Assembly (NCBI GenBank): GCA_020975725.1
Contig: QXJR01000005.1
Coordinates: forward strand, 868,001 to 932,000
Source of the DNA: Picocystis sp. L7
Lineage: Eukaryota; Chlorophyta; Picocystophyceae; Picocystales; Picocystaceae
Direction of reading: 5' to 3'
Length of the DNA stretch: 64,000 nt
A model generated the notes under the pieces. That model was not told where the DNA came from. It ran no database searches and saw only the letters and a list, made by a program, of their open reading frames with translations. The position numbers and the translations under genes were made by a program. Positions 31,744-43,865 of this stretch are shown here, piece by piece. Position 1 is the stretch's first letter; the number at the start of each line of letters is the position of its first letter.

Positions 31744-32110
31744 TTAGTCCTGGCCCTGCATCCGCCTAGGGACATGGCTAAGGAGGACGTCCCAATGAGG
31801 GGAAGGCAAGGGCCTTCCTTGGGCATCCGAGAATATTCCCTCATGCCTCCCTAGTACCTCCTGGTAGGTAGCGAGATGCTGCAAGCGAGGGAACCAGGGA
31901 GCCTTTGGCCAATGCGGAGTGATCATGGTCACAAGGGCTCTAGGTTCGGCCTCGAGCTTGCCTATCACGGAGTCAATGAGGCAACAGGGTGGGTGTGCCC
32001 ATAGGTTGCCAAGACTAGTCCATTCTTGGGCGAGAGCATTGGTCTCCCGTGTATGGGACTCGTCGTCCCAGGCCCCCCATCGAGGAGCCTCTTTCTCCCC
32101 TTACTGTCCT
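31744..32110 (-). mobile_element. fragment of DIRS-like retrotransposon pol (RNase H end)
   Basis: One open stretch on the minus strand reads TNALAQEWTSLGNLWAHPPC, CLIDSVIGKLEAEPRALVTM and ITPHWPKAPWFPRLQHLA in continuous order. The pattern 'nALaqeW ... lwahPP.cLId.Vi.Kle.e ... l.tP.WP.aPWfp.L' is typical of the region after RNase H in DIRS/Ngaro-type tyrosine-recombinase retrotransposons. Only this piece is recognisable. No recombinase or terminal repeats are visible, so it is an old fragment. Confidence 0.55.
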
Positions 32111-32913
32111 CAGCCGCCCAGACAAGGTACCCACCCCACCGCCACTTTGGGGAAGCGTGAGTCCTCGGGCTTTTTCTTCACATCAGGCCTGTTCCCCGTT
32201 CCTTTTCGTCGCTTACCTGGGTGATTCGACGAGCAGATTTCGAATCTGAGCTTGGTTGGTCCTGGATCGTTTGTCTTCTGGGTGAACTCGGCGCGGCTGG
32301 CTCGGGGAGTTCACCAAATTCACCCTTTTTTGGGCGTTTTGGCCAGGCGGTTGAACATGCGCTTCATGGCACCAGGAGCGTCGACTCTCGATGTGTTTTT
32401 TCTCATGAAGGTGTTCTATCTCTCCGTCTTTCCTTTCCCCGGGTTTGGCGCTCCGGTTCTTTGTGGATACCTGGCTGCCGTTGGGAAGGTGCGAAGAAGC
32501 GGTGGCGTTTGGGCTTCCCACCACCTGCCGGTGGATTTTCGCCTCTAGAAATTGCTCCAGGCAGACTTTGGGCATGTTGAGAGCATCTTCGAAAGAACAC
32601 ACCGAGACCTATCCAACGAGCTATCGTTCGCTCGATTTGAACCCATATTCGAAGAGATACGCGCGTCGAAAGGAAGGAGCACCCGCCAGGGGAAACGAGG
32701 CGGGATCCAGCCCCGAAAGACCTTGGGACGTGCACGGGCCTCCCTGCTCTTGCACGGGCCGATCAGGTCGGGGTCCATCGATCCAAACCCCTCAAAACGG
32801 AGTGCTCTACAACTTCGATTGGAAGAGAAACGTCTGGAGAGGTCCTCCGGAGGCTCCACGGATCCCACAGCGACACCCCCTCTCTCCCTATGAAGAAAAA
32901 GTGGCGGTGGGGT
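32111..32913. other. unassigned DNA before G2
   Basis: Several ORFs of 100-130 codons are open on both strands. The minus-strand frames (32,213-32,868) might be further decayed sequence of the DIRS-like fragment, but no motif confirms it. This left flank of G2 does not contain copia B sequence, unlike the right flank. Confidence 0.35.
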
Positions 32914-33482
32914 GGACCCTATGAGACCCTGCGTGAAGACCCCGAGACTTTGGGGAGTAAAAGGGCAGTCATTGCGTTACTGCCCCCTACTACCGTTATA
33001 CCATAGATCCGGGTCTGGATTGAATGTGGGTCAACAGAGCCCGGGAATAGATGCAGAACGCCCCGGGTCAATGGACATGTTTCAGTAAGGGATGAAGGGA
33101 ACCCTTGACCGGTAGAGTTGCGTCGAAAGGATTCCCTTTCCCCGTGTACTTCTAGAAGGTAGGGCTGGGGAGGCTGGACGGTGTCGATGACTCGGATAGC
33201 TGGCGGACGCCCCACGGCTGGCTGCACGGACGGTCAGATTTGACCGTCAGCAGCACGTGGACCCTCCTTGTGCCCCACTTGCCCTCATCTCAACCGCCAT
33301 TGAGTGGTTTTGAGAGACGGACCTCCAGTCCCTCTCTTTGCCTTGCAATTCACTTTTCTACTTGTCCTCCAAGACGACCTCCTCGCCTCATCAGCCTCTT
33401 CCAGGACCTCAACGACTGCTGAGAGCCGCAACTCGCTCGTTGCCCAAGTGTCCCCTGTCCGCGACCCTACTTGGACGCTACA
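32914..33482 (+). repeat. G2 5' LTR
   Basis: 569 bp (560 if the start is taken at TGAGACCC, 32,922), ending GGACGCTACA. TTGTCGAAGCCTCGC follows and is shared with the left-edge element, so it is the probable primer site. Confidence 0.9.
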
Positions 33483-33503
33483 TTGTCGAAGCCTCGCTTG
33501 GCG

Positions 33504-34760
33504 ATGAGCGACTCGGAGGAAGAATTCCTCTCCGGAACCGCCACACGAATGCAACGGTTGAGAGGTGAGTTGGAACGTGAGCAACAAGCTCGATCTGCCC
33601 TTGCTCAGCAAGTGGAGGAGTTGGAAAGTCAACTACGTCGTTTGCGTAACGACACCCCCGCTCAAGACCCGCAAGTGCAAGAAGAAGAACCGCTTGGGGA
33701 GGAGGATTTCCCTCGCGAGGACAATGGACCTACTCCACCATCAGTTGAACCCAATGAGAAGGCAGCTGGGAATGCTTCCCACTTGGCTATGCAACCATTG
33801 AGCCAACAAGGACTTCATTCACTCACCAAGATGTACCAATCTATGGAAGGCTCCCACCGGTTGCAAGGAGTGGCATTGTCCAAGCCAAAAAGCTTCTCTG
33901 GAACGGAAGTGATAGATGACCCATATGCACTCACCCACTGGTATAGGGAGGTTGCTTGTTGGGTTGAAGGTTACGCAAGCGATCCAACTCAGCAGGTAGT
34001 ACTAGCTCTCTAGACCTTGACAGGCACAGCCCGCATCATGGTCGATAATATTATCATGGCTGATCGGGAGCGCGTTCCAAACTTACCGTCTCTCTTCAGT
34101 CTACTCAAGGAGACCTTTCAAAGAAGAGACCCAAGGCCTAATGCTTGGAAAGAGTTTCAGCGAGCTCGGTTACGTCAAAACAGGGAGAATGTGATCACTT
34201 ACTTGAACCGCCTCCTTCTTGTAAGTTTTCTGATAAATATGAGTAATGACCCCACCTGTCCAAGGGTTGGTAAGGATGACATCGCCACCAAGTTACGCAT
34301 CAGCCTGCCATATGACATTAGCAATAAGGTGGAGCAACACATGCAACTGATGGTTGATTTGGAACGCAAGCCAGATGTGTCCCCATGGGGCATAGCAGCC
34401 ATCGCATTGAAAGTGGAAGCCCAAGATAGAGAGAAAGCTCGGCGCGTTTGACGCACGGTCAGGCCGCTCAATCAAAATGGTCATGAAGCCAAATCTGTGG
34501 CCATTGTCCATGCCTTACCTCAGAAGGAAGGGAGCTACCGCCCCAACGTACGATTGATCGAAGGACGGGCCGCCAAGCGATTCAGAGATTTATCGGAGGA
34601 ACTTCAAAAAAGGATAGTGGCTGCGTAGACACAGATGAAAAGTCTGCTTTTGGGAGCCAGTCTTTCTCAAGACCAACTTCAACTCTGTCAGAGTAATTCC
34701 TTGTGCATCAAGTGTAGACGCTACGGGCATGACGCAAAACATTGCCGTCACACCCAGCCA
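33504..34760 (+). other. G2 gag region
   Basis: Begins at ATG 33,504 (MSDSEEEFLSG). A Glu/Gln/Arg coiled coil lies at about 33,540-33,660. The gag core (DPYALTHWYREVACW, then WKEFQRARLRQNRENVITYL) matches the left-edge gag. A canonical zinc knuckle CIKCRRYGHDAKHC lies at about 34,708-34,750. The region is broken. Confidence 0.82.
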
Positions 34761-34949
34761 ATGATGCCAAAAAACTGAACAGGCTCCTCCCGACGGAAGA
34801 GACCGTCGGGATGGAGCCAGGAGAGGTGCCACCCGCAAGCGCGAGGTCTGATCCGTTGACTCTCAACAACTTATACCCAGATCAGGTGGTAGCCTTACGA
34901 GCGTCGCCAAACCCTCGCCCCCGTTGTGAGTTCCCCACAGCCAGCAGTA

Positions 34950-36920
34950 CTATTGGACCTACAGGTCCTACTGACCTGTCCACACAGGCGTACGTGGACA
35001 CGCTTGCCAGCAACTCCTTCTTAAGCATTCACTACTTTGAAAAACTGAAGAAGCATGACCCAACACAGCAGAATTGGAGGCCTACTGGCCAATACATTGA
35101 TTTCAGCCTAGCAGTAGGGACAGAAGTGCACCAGGCCCAAGTTATTCAAGCACAGATTACAATCGATACCTTTCGGGTGAGTCATTATTTTGGTGTGGCC
35201 CCCATTGAGACCTTTGAATGCATACTAGGTGTCGACTTCTGCCACCTCTTCTTGCTGCACATAAACTGGCAGCATCAGTACATGGAGCTTAAACATCCTA
35301 ATGGGACAGTTCATAAAGTACAAGGCGACACAGCATTTATAAAAGCCCGTAAACTTGACCTTATAGTGCCCCCCTCTGAAATCAAAGAGGCCATGCAAAC
35401 AGAAGAATGTTTATTACTAATGGTGCAACCTCTTGATGTCACCTGTGAGCTAACATCTGAAAAACTAGAAACTTCGACCTTCCCCAGTAAGCTCAGTGAT
35501 GCCTGCGCGCTGTCACCCAACGAACAAGAGAGACTGCAGAAGCTGCTCAGCAAGTACGCGCTCTGCTTTGAAAAGCGTACCACCTTACCTTGCGAACGCG
35601 TACCCGGTGAGTCATTCAAGATTCAGCTGGAACCTGGTACTCAGCCGGTGCATCGCAACTATTATCGGTTGTCCCCACAACAGCAGGATGCTCTACGCGA
35701 ACTGCTGACCGAATACGTGGACGCTGGGAAAATGGATGTCTGTGCGGGATCGAGTTGGGGGGCACCTGTCCTCCTCATCCCAAAGAAGGATGGGGGGTGG
35801 AGGGTAGTGTTCGACTATCGAATGCTAAATGCAGCCACAATTAAGGACCGCTACCCGTTGCCGCGAATAGATGACCACCTGCAGAACTTGAGAGGGTCAA
35901 GTATCTTCTCATCAGTAGACGCCCTAGACGGCTTTCACCAGCTTCCCATGAATGGAGAAGATGTTGACAAGACAGCAGTTGTTACTCCTTTCGGCAGCTA
36001 TGTATGGAGGGTTATGCCAATGGGTCTGGCCAATGCCCCTGCAATGTTCCAGAGAATGATGAATCGAATTTTTAGGTATTGCCCTTTTTAAAGGTCTATA
36101 TGGATGACATATTGATACACTCTGTAGATCAAGAGAAACACTTTGAACATTTGGAAGACTTCCTCGAGGTATGCCAGCGTAACGACATACGACTGAAAGA
36201 GTCAAAATGTCACTTCTTCCAACGAACGCTAGAATGGGTTGGTTTTCGCATACATACTGGCCAGCTCAGTTGTGCAGACCATTTGGTGGAGCGCATACAA
36301 AAGTTCCCTAAACCTGTCACACACAAACAAAACTTAGCATTCCTGGGACTTTGTCAATTCTACATGCGCTTTGTACGCAATTATGCAGAGATTGCTTCAC
36401 CTCTTACAGAGCTCACTCGCAAAAAGTACCGCCACGACTTCTGTCGTTTCTGGAAGGCTCAACATTACCAGGCCTTTGAAAACCTTGTGCGTATGCTCAC
36501 TACTGGACCTATTTTACAGTTATTTGATGAAGACCGGCCTATACGCGTTGAGACTGACGCTTCGGATTTGGGTATGGGGGCTGTACTACTACAAGAAACC
36601 TCCCCGAACACCTAGGAACCAGTTGAGTATTACTCTAAAAAGTTCAATTCAGCACAAAGGAACTATCATCCAGCAGAGAAGGAGACTTGTGCTATCGTCT
36701 ACGCTCTGCAGCATTGGCGGCACCTTCTCTTTGGACAGAGATTCACTGTCCTTACAGACAACAAAGCCAGCATGTACTTGCAAAGCAAGTCCGCAGAACA
36801 ACTCAGTCCCCGGGGATCAGCGCTGGACGGCGAAGTTGGCATACTTTGCACCTTTCGCTGTCGAGTACCGCCCAGGATCTCAAAATATCACTGCAGATTA
36901 CTTATCGCTCAACCCCCCTA
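34950..36920 (+). other. G2 protease, reverse transcriptase and RNase H region
   Basis: Protease-like segment near 34,990-35,250 (AYVDTLASNSFLS ... ILGVDFCHLF). Reverse transcriptase at about 35,600-36,350, with LIPKKDGGWRVVFDYRMLN, SSVDALDGFHQLPM and YMDDILIHS near 36,100. RNase H at about 36,540-36,900 (RVETDASDLGMGAVLLQE ... ITADYLSLNP). Broken in places. Confidence 0.85.
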
Positions 36921-36939
36921 GCACACGTCCTCCCATCAT

Positions 36940-37830
36940 CCGGATTTTAGACTTATGTGCAGGTATGGGCACAGTCCTTCGAGCTCTGTGGCATCTCATA
37001 CCAACTGGCTATCCAACACAAGTTGATTACATAGCAGTCGAAATAGAAGAGCATGCCCGAAAGGTAATACAGAGGGTGTTTGCTGAGGTGAACCTAGATC
37101 GACCTGGACTCTTTCACCGCACAGATATTTTCCGTTATGGCAATGATGTACGAGTATTGGCGCATCGAAGAAAGGTACCACCTGTCCACCTGCTTATCGC
37201 GGGGGTACCATGCCAGCCGTTCTCTAAAGCCAATACCTCGCCAGACTACCCCAGTTATGGGCTGCGGGATGAAAGAGAACTTTTTACAACGGTACATACC
37301 CTTTACAACCGACTTGGTCAACCAGATTATATTATCGAATGTACTCCTTTTGCAGGCCACCTTTACAAAGATTTTCAGCAGGTTGCGGAAATGTTTGGAG
37401 AGCCCGCCTTACACGACATGTCCCAGTACTGCCCCCAGAAAAGGAGCAGGTACTGCTGGACTTCGCTTCCGTCCAATTCACGTATATGGCATGTACCCGG
37501 TCTGCCCCTTACCTGGCAAGATTGTTTGACCGATGGAGCTACGGTTCCTACTGGGGCAATGAACCAGCCCGTTCTTAAATGCCCCACTTTGATGGCAACG
37601 AGTAACTCGCATAGTGACCGCAATCGGACAACATGGGTACGTAACTCAGATGGAACTGAAAGAGCGCTGACAGTTACAGAAAAAGAGCGCTTGGTTGGGA
37701 TGGAAATTGGAGACATAGCTGCCGAGAATGTCTCAACAAGCATGCGACATCGGTTGTGCGGCAATGCATTCCCCGTAGCGTGGATAACCAACCTTCTGGA
37801 CCTTTACTTTAAAACACCCACAGGGACGCT
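36940..37830 (+). other. G2 cytosine-5 DNA methyltransferase domain inside Pol
   Basis: Same position as in G1, between RNase H and integrase. Motif I is ILDLCAGMGTVLRAL. AVEIEEHARK gives the motif II acidic residue. Motif IV is AGVPCQPFSKAN, with the catalytic Cys. Motif VI is IIECTPFAG, motif VIII is QKRSRYCWTSL, and motif X is LCGNAFPVAWI. A short recognition stretch (TWQDCLTDGATVPTG ... CPTLMATSN) corresponds to WQACLQSG ... PTLMASW in G1 and has DNMT3-like spacing. The domain is open from end to end. Many substitutions relative to G1, with every catalytic motif kept, suggest it was under selection in the lineage. Confidence 0.92.
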
Positions 37831-38119
37831 TCGACCGCTAGCTAGCCGCAGTCTTACCGAGGCTGTGTGTATTCAAGGCAAACAGTCCACAATCCTGTCC
37901 GCGTTAGCCGATCCGGGCCGTCCATCTTTTGTGCAGCGCCTACGGTCCGCCGCTCTATCTGACCCTCAGTATGAGGCATGGCTGCAATCGCCGCCCCCAC
38001 ATTTGCGTGCCACCAATGGACTGCTTTTTGAAGTCAGCCCTCCAAATCAGATCGATGTCTTCGACGGCCCTGCTGTGGTACTGGTTCCCGCAGATGACGC
38101 CTTACGTCAGGACTTATTA

Positions 38120-39775
38120 CACCTAGTACATAACCAGGCGCACTTTGGTGCAGAGCGTACCTTCGCAAACGCCAAGCGCCACTTCACTTGGAAAGGAATG
38201 AAACAGCATATAAATCACTTTGTCGCGCGCTGTCGAACTTGTCAGATGCAAAAACCAGGAACAACATCTAGGCACCAGCCCCTCTTTGCCGAGACTAAGT
38301 TTTATCCCTATCCATTTCACACAGTGGTAATGGATGTGGTCGAAGGATTGCCCCTTACAGCCAAGGGGCATAATGGGATGCTTACTGTTGTCGATCGTTT
38401 CACGAAGTATGCGATCTACATTGCTATACACACTTCCTGGAGTTCTTTCCGACAAGCGCAATGCTTGCTAGATGCGCTCGTGTACCGCTTCCATACGCCG
38501 TAGCGCATTCACACTGACAATGGGCTAGCGTATCGCGACCTTTTCCAGGCATTCTGCGCTGCAATGGGAGTTCAGCATTCCACTGGAACACCGTATCATT
38601 CACAATCCCAAGGAGGTGCAGAGCGATAGCACCGCACTCTTTTACAGCAGCTGCGCTTAACGTGCGATGACCGTTTAAACTGGGATGACTATTTACAGGC
38701 AGCTGCCCATGCTTATAATGACAGCGTACATGCTGTTACAAAAGTTGCGCCGTTTGTCGCTTTGTTCGGATGCCCTTCAAGGTTGCCCTGGCACTTGCAG
38801 TTCCTAACCTTACACGACAATACAGAGAGTCTCACAGATATGATATCCACAGTAGACCAACGGGTTACTGTCCTACTAGACAAACAGCGGCAGCTATACA
38901 AAACCGTGCTAGAGCATTTGCATACACAAGCTGAGAAATTTCAGGCTCTGCGTTCACAACTACCGACTCGCTCTTTCAAGGTTGGTGATCAAGTGAAAGT
39001 CCAGTATGGCCTGAAGGGGCCAACTGATAAACACAAACTGGACCCATACTACGTCGGTCCATTCACCGTTACTGAAGACTTGAGAAAAGGGGCTTACAGG
39101 CTACAACTGCCCCCTGATTCGCCCTATTCTGACCGCTTCAATGCTGACCGTTTGGCACCGTGGTTTGATTCAGATTTAACGCTCTTCCCTTCACAAGAAC
39201 CTACTGGTGCATCCACCTCCCTTCCCGTGGATGCCAACGTGGAACCCGCCGTAATCATACAGCGCTATCTATTGAGAGACTATCAACTCTTCCCCCAACA
39301 GCCTGTTCGTTATTGGGTCAAGACAACTTCAACTACAGAACCCTACATGTGGGTCAATGAAACTAGTGAACTACTAGATGAGTTTTTGGTGCTGGAGGAA
39401 AACAATGGCTGCATTCCCGAACAGGGCATTACTGCCTCTAACCTTGAGAAAGTGGAACAGCATAAACACCAAGTATATTTACAGTATCCAGCACCTATAT
39501 TAGTGAACACCTGGACTTCTTCAAAGCTACCATTCCAGACCCGACGAAGACCGACTTACAAGTCACCCCATAACCTGCAACAGGCAGTGGTGCAACAGTT
39601 GTTTCATGCCTCCGATGGCACACAAGCATACTTTCAAGGCATGGTGATTGGCACATCGGGTGAAAACTATTGCGTGCGCTGGACTGATGGGATCGAGCAA
39701 AGTTATACAGCTACTGAGATACGTGCGATGCTATATGACCCCATCAGTTATGTGTATGACTTTCTTCACGTCTGA
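38120..39775 (+). other. G2 integrase and chromatin-reader-like tail
   Basis: Zinc head HNQAHFGAERTFANAKRHFTW ... CRTCQMQK (about 38,130-38,250, first block cut to 20). DDE core: VVMDVVEGLP, HTDNGLAYRDLF, YHSQSQGGAE (about 38,330-38,625). The SH3-like end is VGDQVKVQYGLKGPTDKHKL. The chromodomain-like segment is IIQRYLLRDYQLFPQQPVRY followed by WVKTTSTTEPYMWVNETSEL (about 39,250-39,390). The Tudor-like end is AYFQGMVIGTSGENYCVRWT followed by DGIEQSYTATEIRAML (about 39,625-39,735). Broken in places. Confidence 0.85.
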
Positions 39776-39819
39776 TGTGTCAGTGACCTGACAGGAGCCA
39801 GGAGAATGTAGCCTAGCAG

Positions 39820-40387
39820 GGACCCTACGAGACCCTGCGTGAAGACCCCGAGACTTTGGGGAGTAAAAGGGCAGTCATTGCCTTACTGCTCCCTACTACC
39901 GTTATACCATAGATCCGGGTCTGGATTGAATGTGGGTCAACAGAGCCCGGGAATAGATGCAGAACGCCCCGGGTCAATGGACATGTTTCAGTAAGGAATG
40001 AAGGGAACCCTTGACCGGTAGAGTTGCGTCGAAAGGATTCCCTTTCCAGTGTACTTCTAGAAGGTAGGGCTGGGGAGGCTGGACGGTGTCGATGACTCGG
40101 ATAGCTGGCGGACGCCCCACGGCTGGCTGCACGGACGGTCAGATTTGACCGTCAGCAGCACGTGGACCCTCCTTGTGCCCCACTTGCCCTCATCTCAACC
40201 GCCATTGAGTGGTTTTGAGAGACGGACCTCCAGTCCCTCTCTTTGCCTTGCAATTCACTTTTCTACTTGTCCTCCAAGACGACCTCCTCGCCTCATCAGC
40301 CTCTTCCAGGACCTCAACGACTGATGAGAGCCGCAACTCGCTCGTTGCCCAAGTGTCCCCTGTCCGCGACCCTACTTGGACGCTACA
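39820..40387 (+). repeat. G2 3' LTR
   Basis: 568 bp, pairing with 32,914-33,482 with only a handful of differences. Its last base abuts copia B1 sequence directly. Confidence 0.92.
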
Positions 40388-42516
40388 GGCCATGAGGTTT
40401 GCAAGGCACACGGTTTCTGACAAGAGCACAATATTCCATGGCAAAGTTCCAAAAACGTTTGTCCAGACCACCATCCAAGAGCACTGCGCGCACTTTTTCC
40501 AGAATTGTCCTGTTATATCGTTCTGCGTTTCCATTTTGCTGTGGAGTGTATGGTGCACTCGTCTGTTGCTGGATGCCGTTTTCTTGCAAGAAGTTTTGTA
40601 ACTCTGCATTGAGAAATTCGGTTCCACGATCCGAACGCACAAACTTCACAGCATTTCCGGTTTGCTTTTCCAATAGCCGAATCACCGTTTTGATGACAGC
40701 TGCTGCTTGTGATTTGTTGCAAATAGGTTTTGCAACCCCCAGTTTGCTCTTCTCGTCCAGAATGCTGACAATGTATTTTTCTCCGTTCTTTCCAGCAGGC
40801 GTGATGGGTCCCATCAAATCCATATGCAACAATTCTCCAACATTTGCTTGATTTTCTTCATTTCCTTTGGGAATAGCAGATCTGGCTTGTTTGGCTTGGA
40901 TGCACGTTTCACAACTGATTTTGTTCCACTTTAGATTGTCTGGTACACCTACCACGGTGTCGTGCAACTTTTCCATCTGGCCAAAATGAGCCAATTTTCT
41001 GTGCCACTCCATGGCTGAGAAAACGTTTTCCATTTTTCCACAGATCACGTAAAGACCATTTTTCTGCACCGCACTGAGGACTTTCTGCTTTCCTTTCCAA
41101 ATCGCACATTCCCCATTTTCAAAGTACACGTTGCATCCACGTTCCATCAGTTTTGGAACCAAGATAAAGTTCACCCGTAGTTCCGGGCAAAACAGCACCT
41201 TCTCCAATTCCACGTTTTCAGCAAGAGCAACGGTGCCAGATTGCTTGGCGTGCACTACTTCTCCATTTCCAACCAAGATGGACTGCGGCGATGCTTCTTG
41301 TGTCAGGGATGTAAACATCTCTTGTTGAGCGCAAACATGAGCGATGGCGCCGCTGTCCACGATCCAGATGTTTTCCAAACAGTTTGCATTTCCACATTCC
41401 AAATCGTAAGAGACCAGTGCAACCTTTTCATCCGTCTCCCTATCGTTTCTTGGCTGTTTCTGCAGATGTGGAGGCAATCCGTTCAGGTACCAGCATTTTT
41501 CGCGGCCATGTCCACTTCTGCCACAATAGCTGCAGGTAAACTTCGGTCGTCGGTTCTGCGTAGCGAAAGCAACCTGGCCTCTAGATGTCTCTCGCACGGT
41601 GATGGCACTTTCTGCCTGGAGAAGCTGATTCTGAATGTTGAGCATGTCTGTCTCTCCCAAGGTAGTCAGCATCTCTACCTTGTTGGCATATTCCTCCGGC
41701 AGGCCAGATAGGATCGCATCGATCAGATGGACGTCAGTCACCGACCCATCGATCGCGCGCAGGTTGGTGCAGATCTGCTTTCCACGCATGATGAAGTTCA
41801 TCATGCTTTCCTCCGGTTTCTTGGTAAGTCCTGTTAACTCCTTGCGTAGGGTGAGACGGCGTGCGGCAGTTTGACCCGCGTGCATGTCCTCGAGCATTGT
41901 CCACGCATGCTGCGCAGATTCAGAGTTCGCCACCAAGTCCACATACTCATTGCTCACACACAAGCACATGAGTGCCAATGCCTTTTCAGAGTGTTCACTG
42001 TCTTTGTTTGTGATAGCATCACCAACTCCTTTGGTGACCAGCAAAGCTTTCATCCGATGTTTCCATATCGGGAAGTTTTCGGAGTTCAGTTTCTCGAAGT
42101 TCACTCCTTCCATTTTATTTTTGTTTTTCTCTGTTCTCTTTTTTGTTTTTTTTTGCGTTTTGTTTCTGTTTTGGTTTCAGTTGTTTTCTGTTTTCTTCTG
42201 CTTCAAACGGGCTCCGATACCAGGTAAGAAGCAGGGCGTTGACGTTGGATACGTTCGTGGGTTGCCACCTTCGTAGTTGTGTATTACATGCAAGAATGAG
42301 TGGTGAGTATCCCCACTCAATGGCGGCTTCATCGACCGCAGAGGACCTCTGAGTAAACCGGGATCCCTCCTCGTCGGTATCGAACACTGCAGGAATGGGC
42401 ATCGCCCTTCGAGGACCCACAGGGGCCCCATACTCCTCGAAGGTACTCGACCGAAACTCGGTCGTGGTCCCTAAGGGATTCGACCTCCCAGGGACCAGGG
42501 CTTGAGCAGCCTCAAC
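40388..42516 (-). mobile_element. copia B1, 5' part (LTR, gag, protease, integrase)
   Basis: On the minus strand: 5' LTR (42,516-42,223), an A-rich leader, then gag from MEGVNFEKL (42,113) through the zinc knuckle CSYCGRSGHGREKC, protease WIVDSGAIAHV and integrase up to RNRVPCKPHG. The element is truncated at 40,388, where the G2 LTR begins. At 42,516/42,517 the LTR lies against copia C. The visible part is open and very similar to B2. Confidence 0.92.
42223..42516 (-). repeat. copia B1 5' LTR
   Basis: 294 bp. On the minus strand it runs from TGTTGAGGCTGC to the primer site at 42,211-42,222. Near-identical to the other B LTRs. Confidence 0.92.
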
Positions 42517-43865
42517 ATTCTCAAAATAGGTAGTGCAACCACTTTCAATCAACTTTGGCACACTGATCAAGTTCACATGAAGATCAGGGCAGAAAAGGAC
42601 ATTCTGTAAAATAACTTTTGCAGAAAGTTGTACCTTTCTTTTTCTTTTTGCCAAAACTCTCTCTCCATTTCCGACCATAATAGCTTGAGAATTTTCGAGA
42701 TCTTCGAAGGATAAAAACAAAGAGCGATCAGAACAAACGTGTGTGGTAGCCCCGCTGTCCACAATCCAGCTTTTCCGCAAATCCTCAGAACTGCCACAAT
42801 TCAGTCCGTAGGATACAACGACTACATGTTCTTCGTTTTCATCCTTTTTCTTGATATACTTCAACATGGACGGAGAAAGTCCATGTATTTTCCAGCAGGT
42901 TTCCTTTGTGTGACCAGGTTTTTGGCAGAGGTCACAGAATTTGCGTGCTCGTTGATTCTTGGTCAACAACGCAACTTGTTCGGAATTTTCTTCCTTTTCT
43001 GAAATATTATTTTCAGCTTGAAGAAGATGATTTTGAATCTTCAGCATACTTGTTTCTCCAAGAGTAGCAAGAACATTTACTGTAGTTGCATACTCTTCTG
43101 GCAATCCATCAAGCACAGCATCGATCAACTGTGTTTCCGTGACGGACCCATCAATAGCTTTCAAGTCAGAGCAAATTTCTTTTGCTCTCATAATATACTC
43201 CAAAATATTTTCGTCTTTCTTTTTCGTAAGTTTGGAGAGTTGCTTGCGTAAAGAAAGTCTGCGTGCCATGGTTTGACCCTCATGCATTTCATTTAGGGTT
43301 TTCCATGCTTCATGAGCCGAAGAACAGGATGCCACCACCGTAACATATTCCTTGCTTACGCAAAGACTCATAATTGCTTGTGCCTTTTCAGAATCTTTAT
43401 GATCTTTTTCATCCAAGGCTTTTCCAATTCCCTTAGTGATAAGTAAGGCTTTCATCTGGTATTGCCAAATGTGGAAGTTTTCAGATGTCAACTTCTCAAA
43501 AGAAAATCCGCTCTCCATTTTTTCTGCGTTGTTTTTTTGTTCGTTTTTTTTTTTTGAAGTCCGTTTTGGTTTGTTTCTTGGCGTTCTGTCGCCAAAGCTC
43601 GTTTCACTGTTTTCGTGCTTCAAACAAGCTCCGATACCATGTAAGAAGCACAGCGCTTGCTTGAGAGATGCGTTCGTTCCGGCGGCTGGTTCACTCTGAA
43701 TTACATAGGTTAGTTGAGTCTAGGTAGTCTGTGCAGTAGACCAAGCACCGCAGAGGATGGGTACCCCGATATGGTCCTTGACGGTCTATGGTGACCGGGG
43801 TTCACAGAGAAACCACGAACTTGGGTCCCCATTCAATAGGATGAAGCAAAGGAGTAACTTCAACA
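42517..43865 (-). mobile_element. copia C, 5' part
   Basis: On the minus strand: a 226-bp LTR (43,865-43,640, starting TGTTGAAGTTACTCC), a tRNA-Met-type primer site (43,639-43,628), then gag from MESGFSFEKL (43,518), the zinc knuckle CDLCQKPGHTKETC and protease WIVDSGATTHV. Cut off at 42,517 in the pre-integrase region by the B1 LTR. On the right its LTR lies in B3 pol. The visible part is open. A second C copy is at 60,930. Confidence 0.9.
43640..43865 (-). repeat. copia C 5' LTR
   Basis: 226 bp in TG...CA form with the primer site TGGTATCGGAGC adjoining. No second copy lies in the window, so its outer end is set by the sharp return to B3 pol at 43,866. Confidence 0.82.

Larger units (their letters stand above)
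32914..40387 (+). mobile_element. G2: second gypsy element carrying a DNA methyltransferase
   Basis: LTRs at 32,914-33,482 and 39,820-40,387 differ at only about 1% of sites, so insertion was much more recent than for G1. Order: gag with zinc knuckle, protease, reverse transcriptase, RNase H, DNMT, integrase, chromodomain-like and Tudor-like tail. LTR sequence and length are unrelated to G1, while Pol is clearly homologous but diverged. All domains are present, but the reading frame is broken several times (about five). The outer LTR edge is uncertain by about 9 bases, because GGACCCTA precedes both copies. No target duplication is visible. The right flank is truncated copia B1, the left flank is unrelated. 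Confidence 0.92.
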
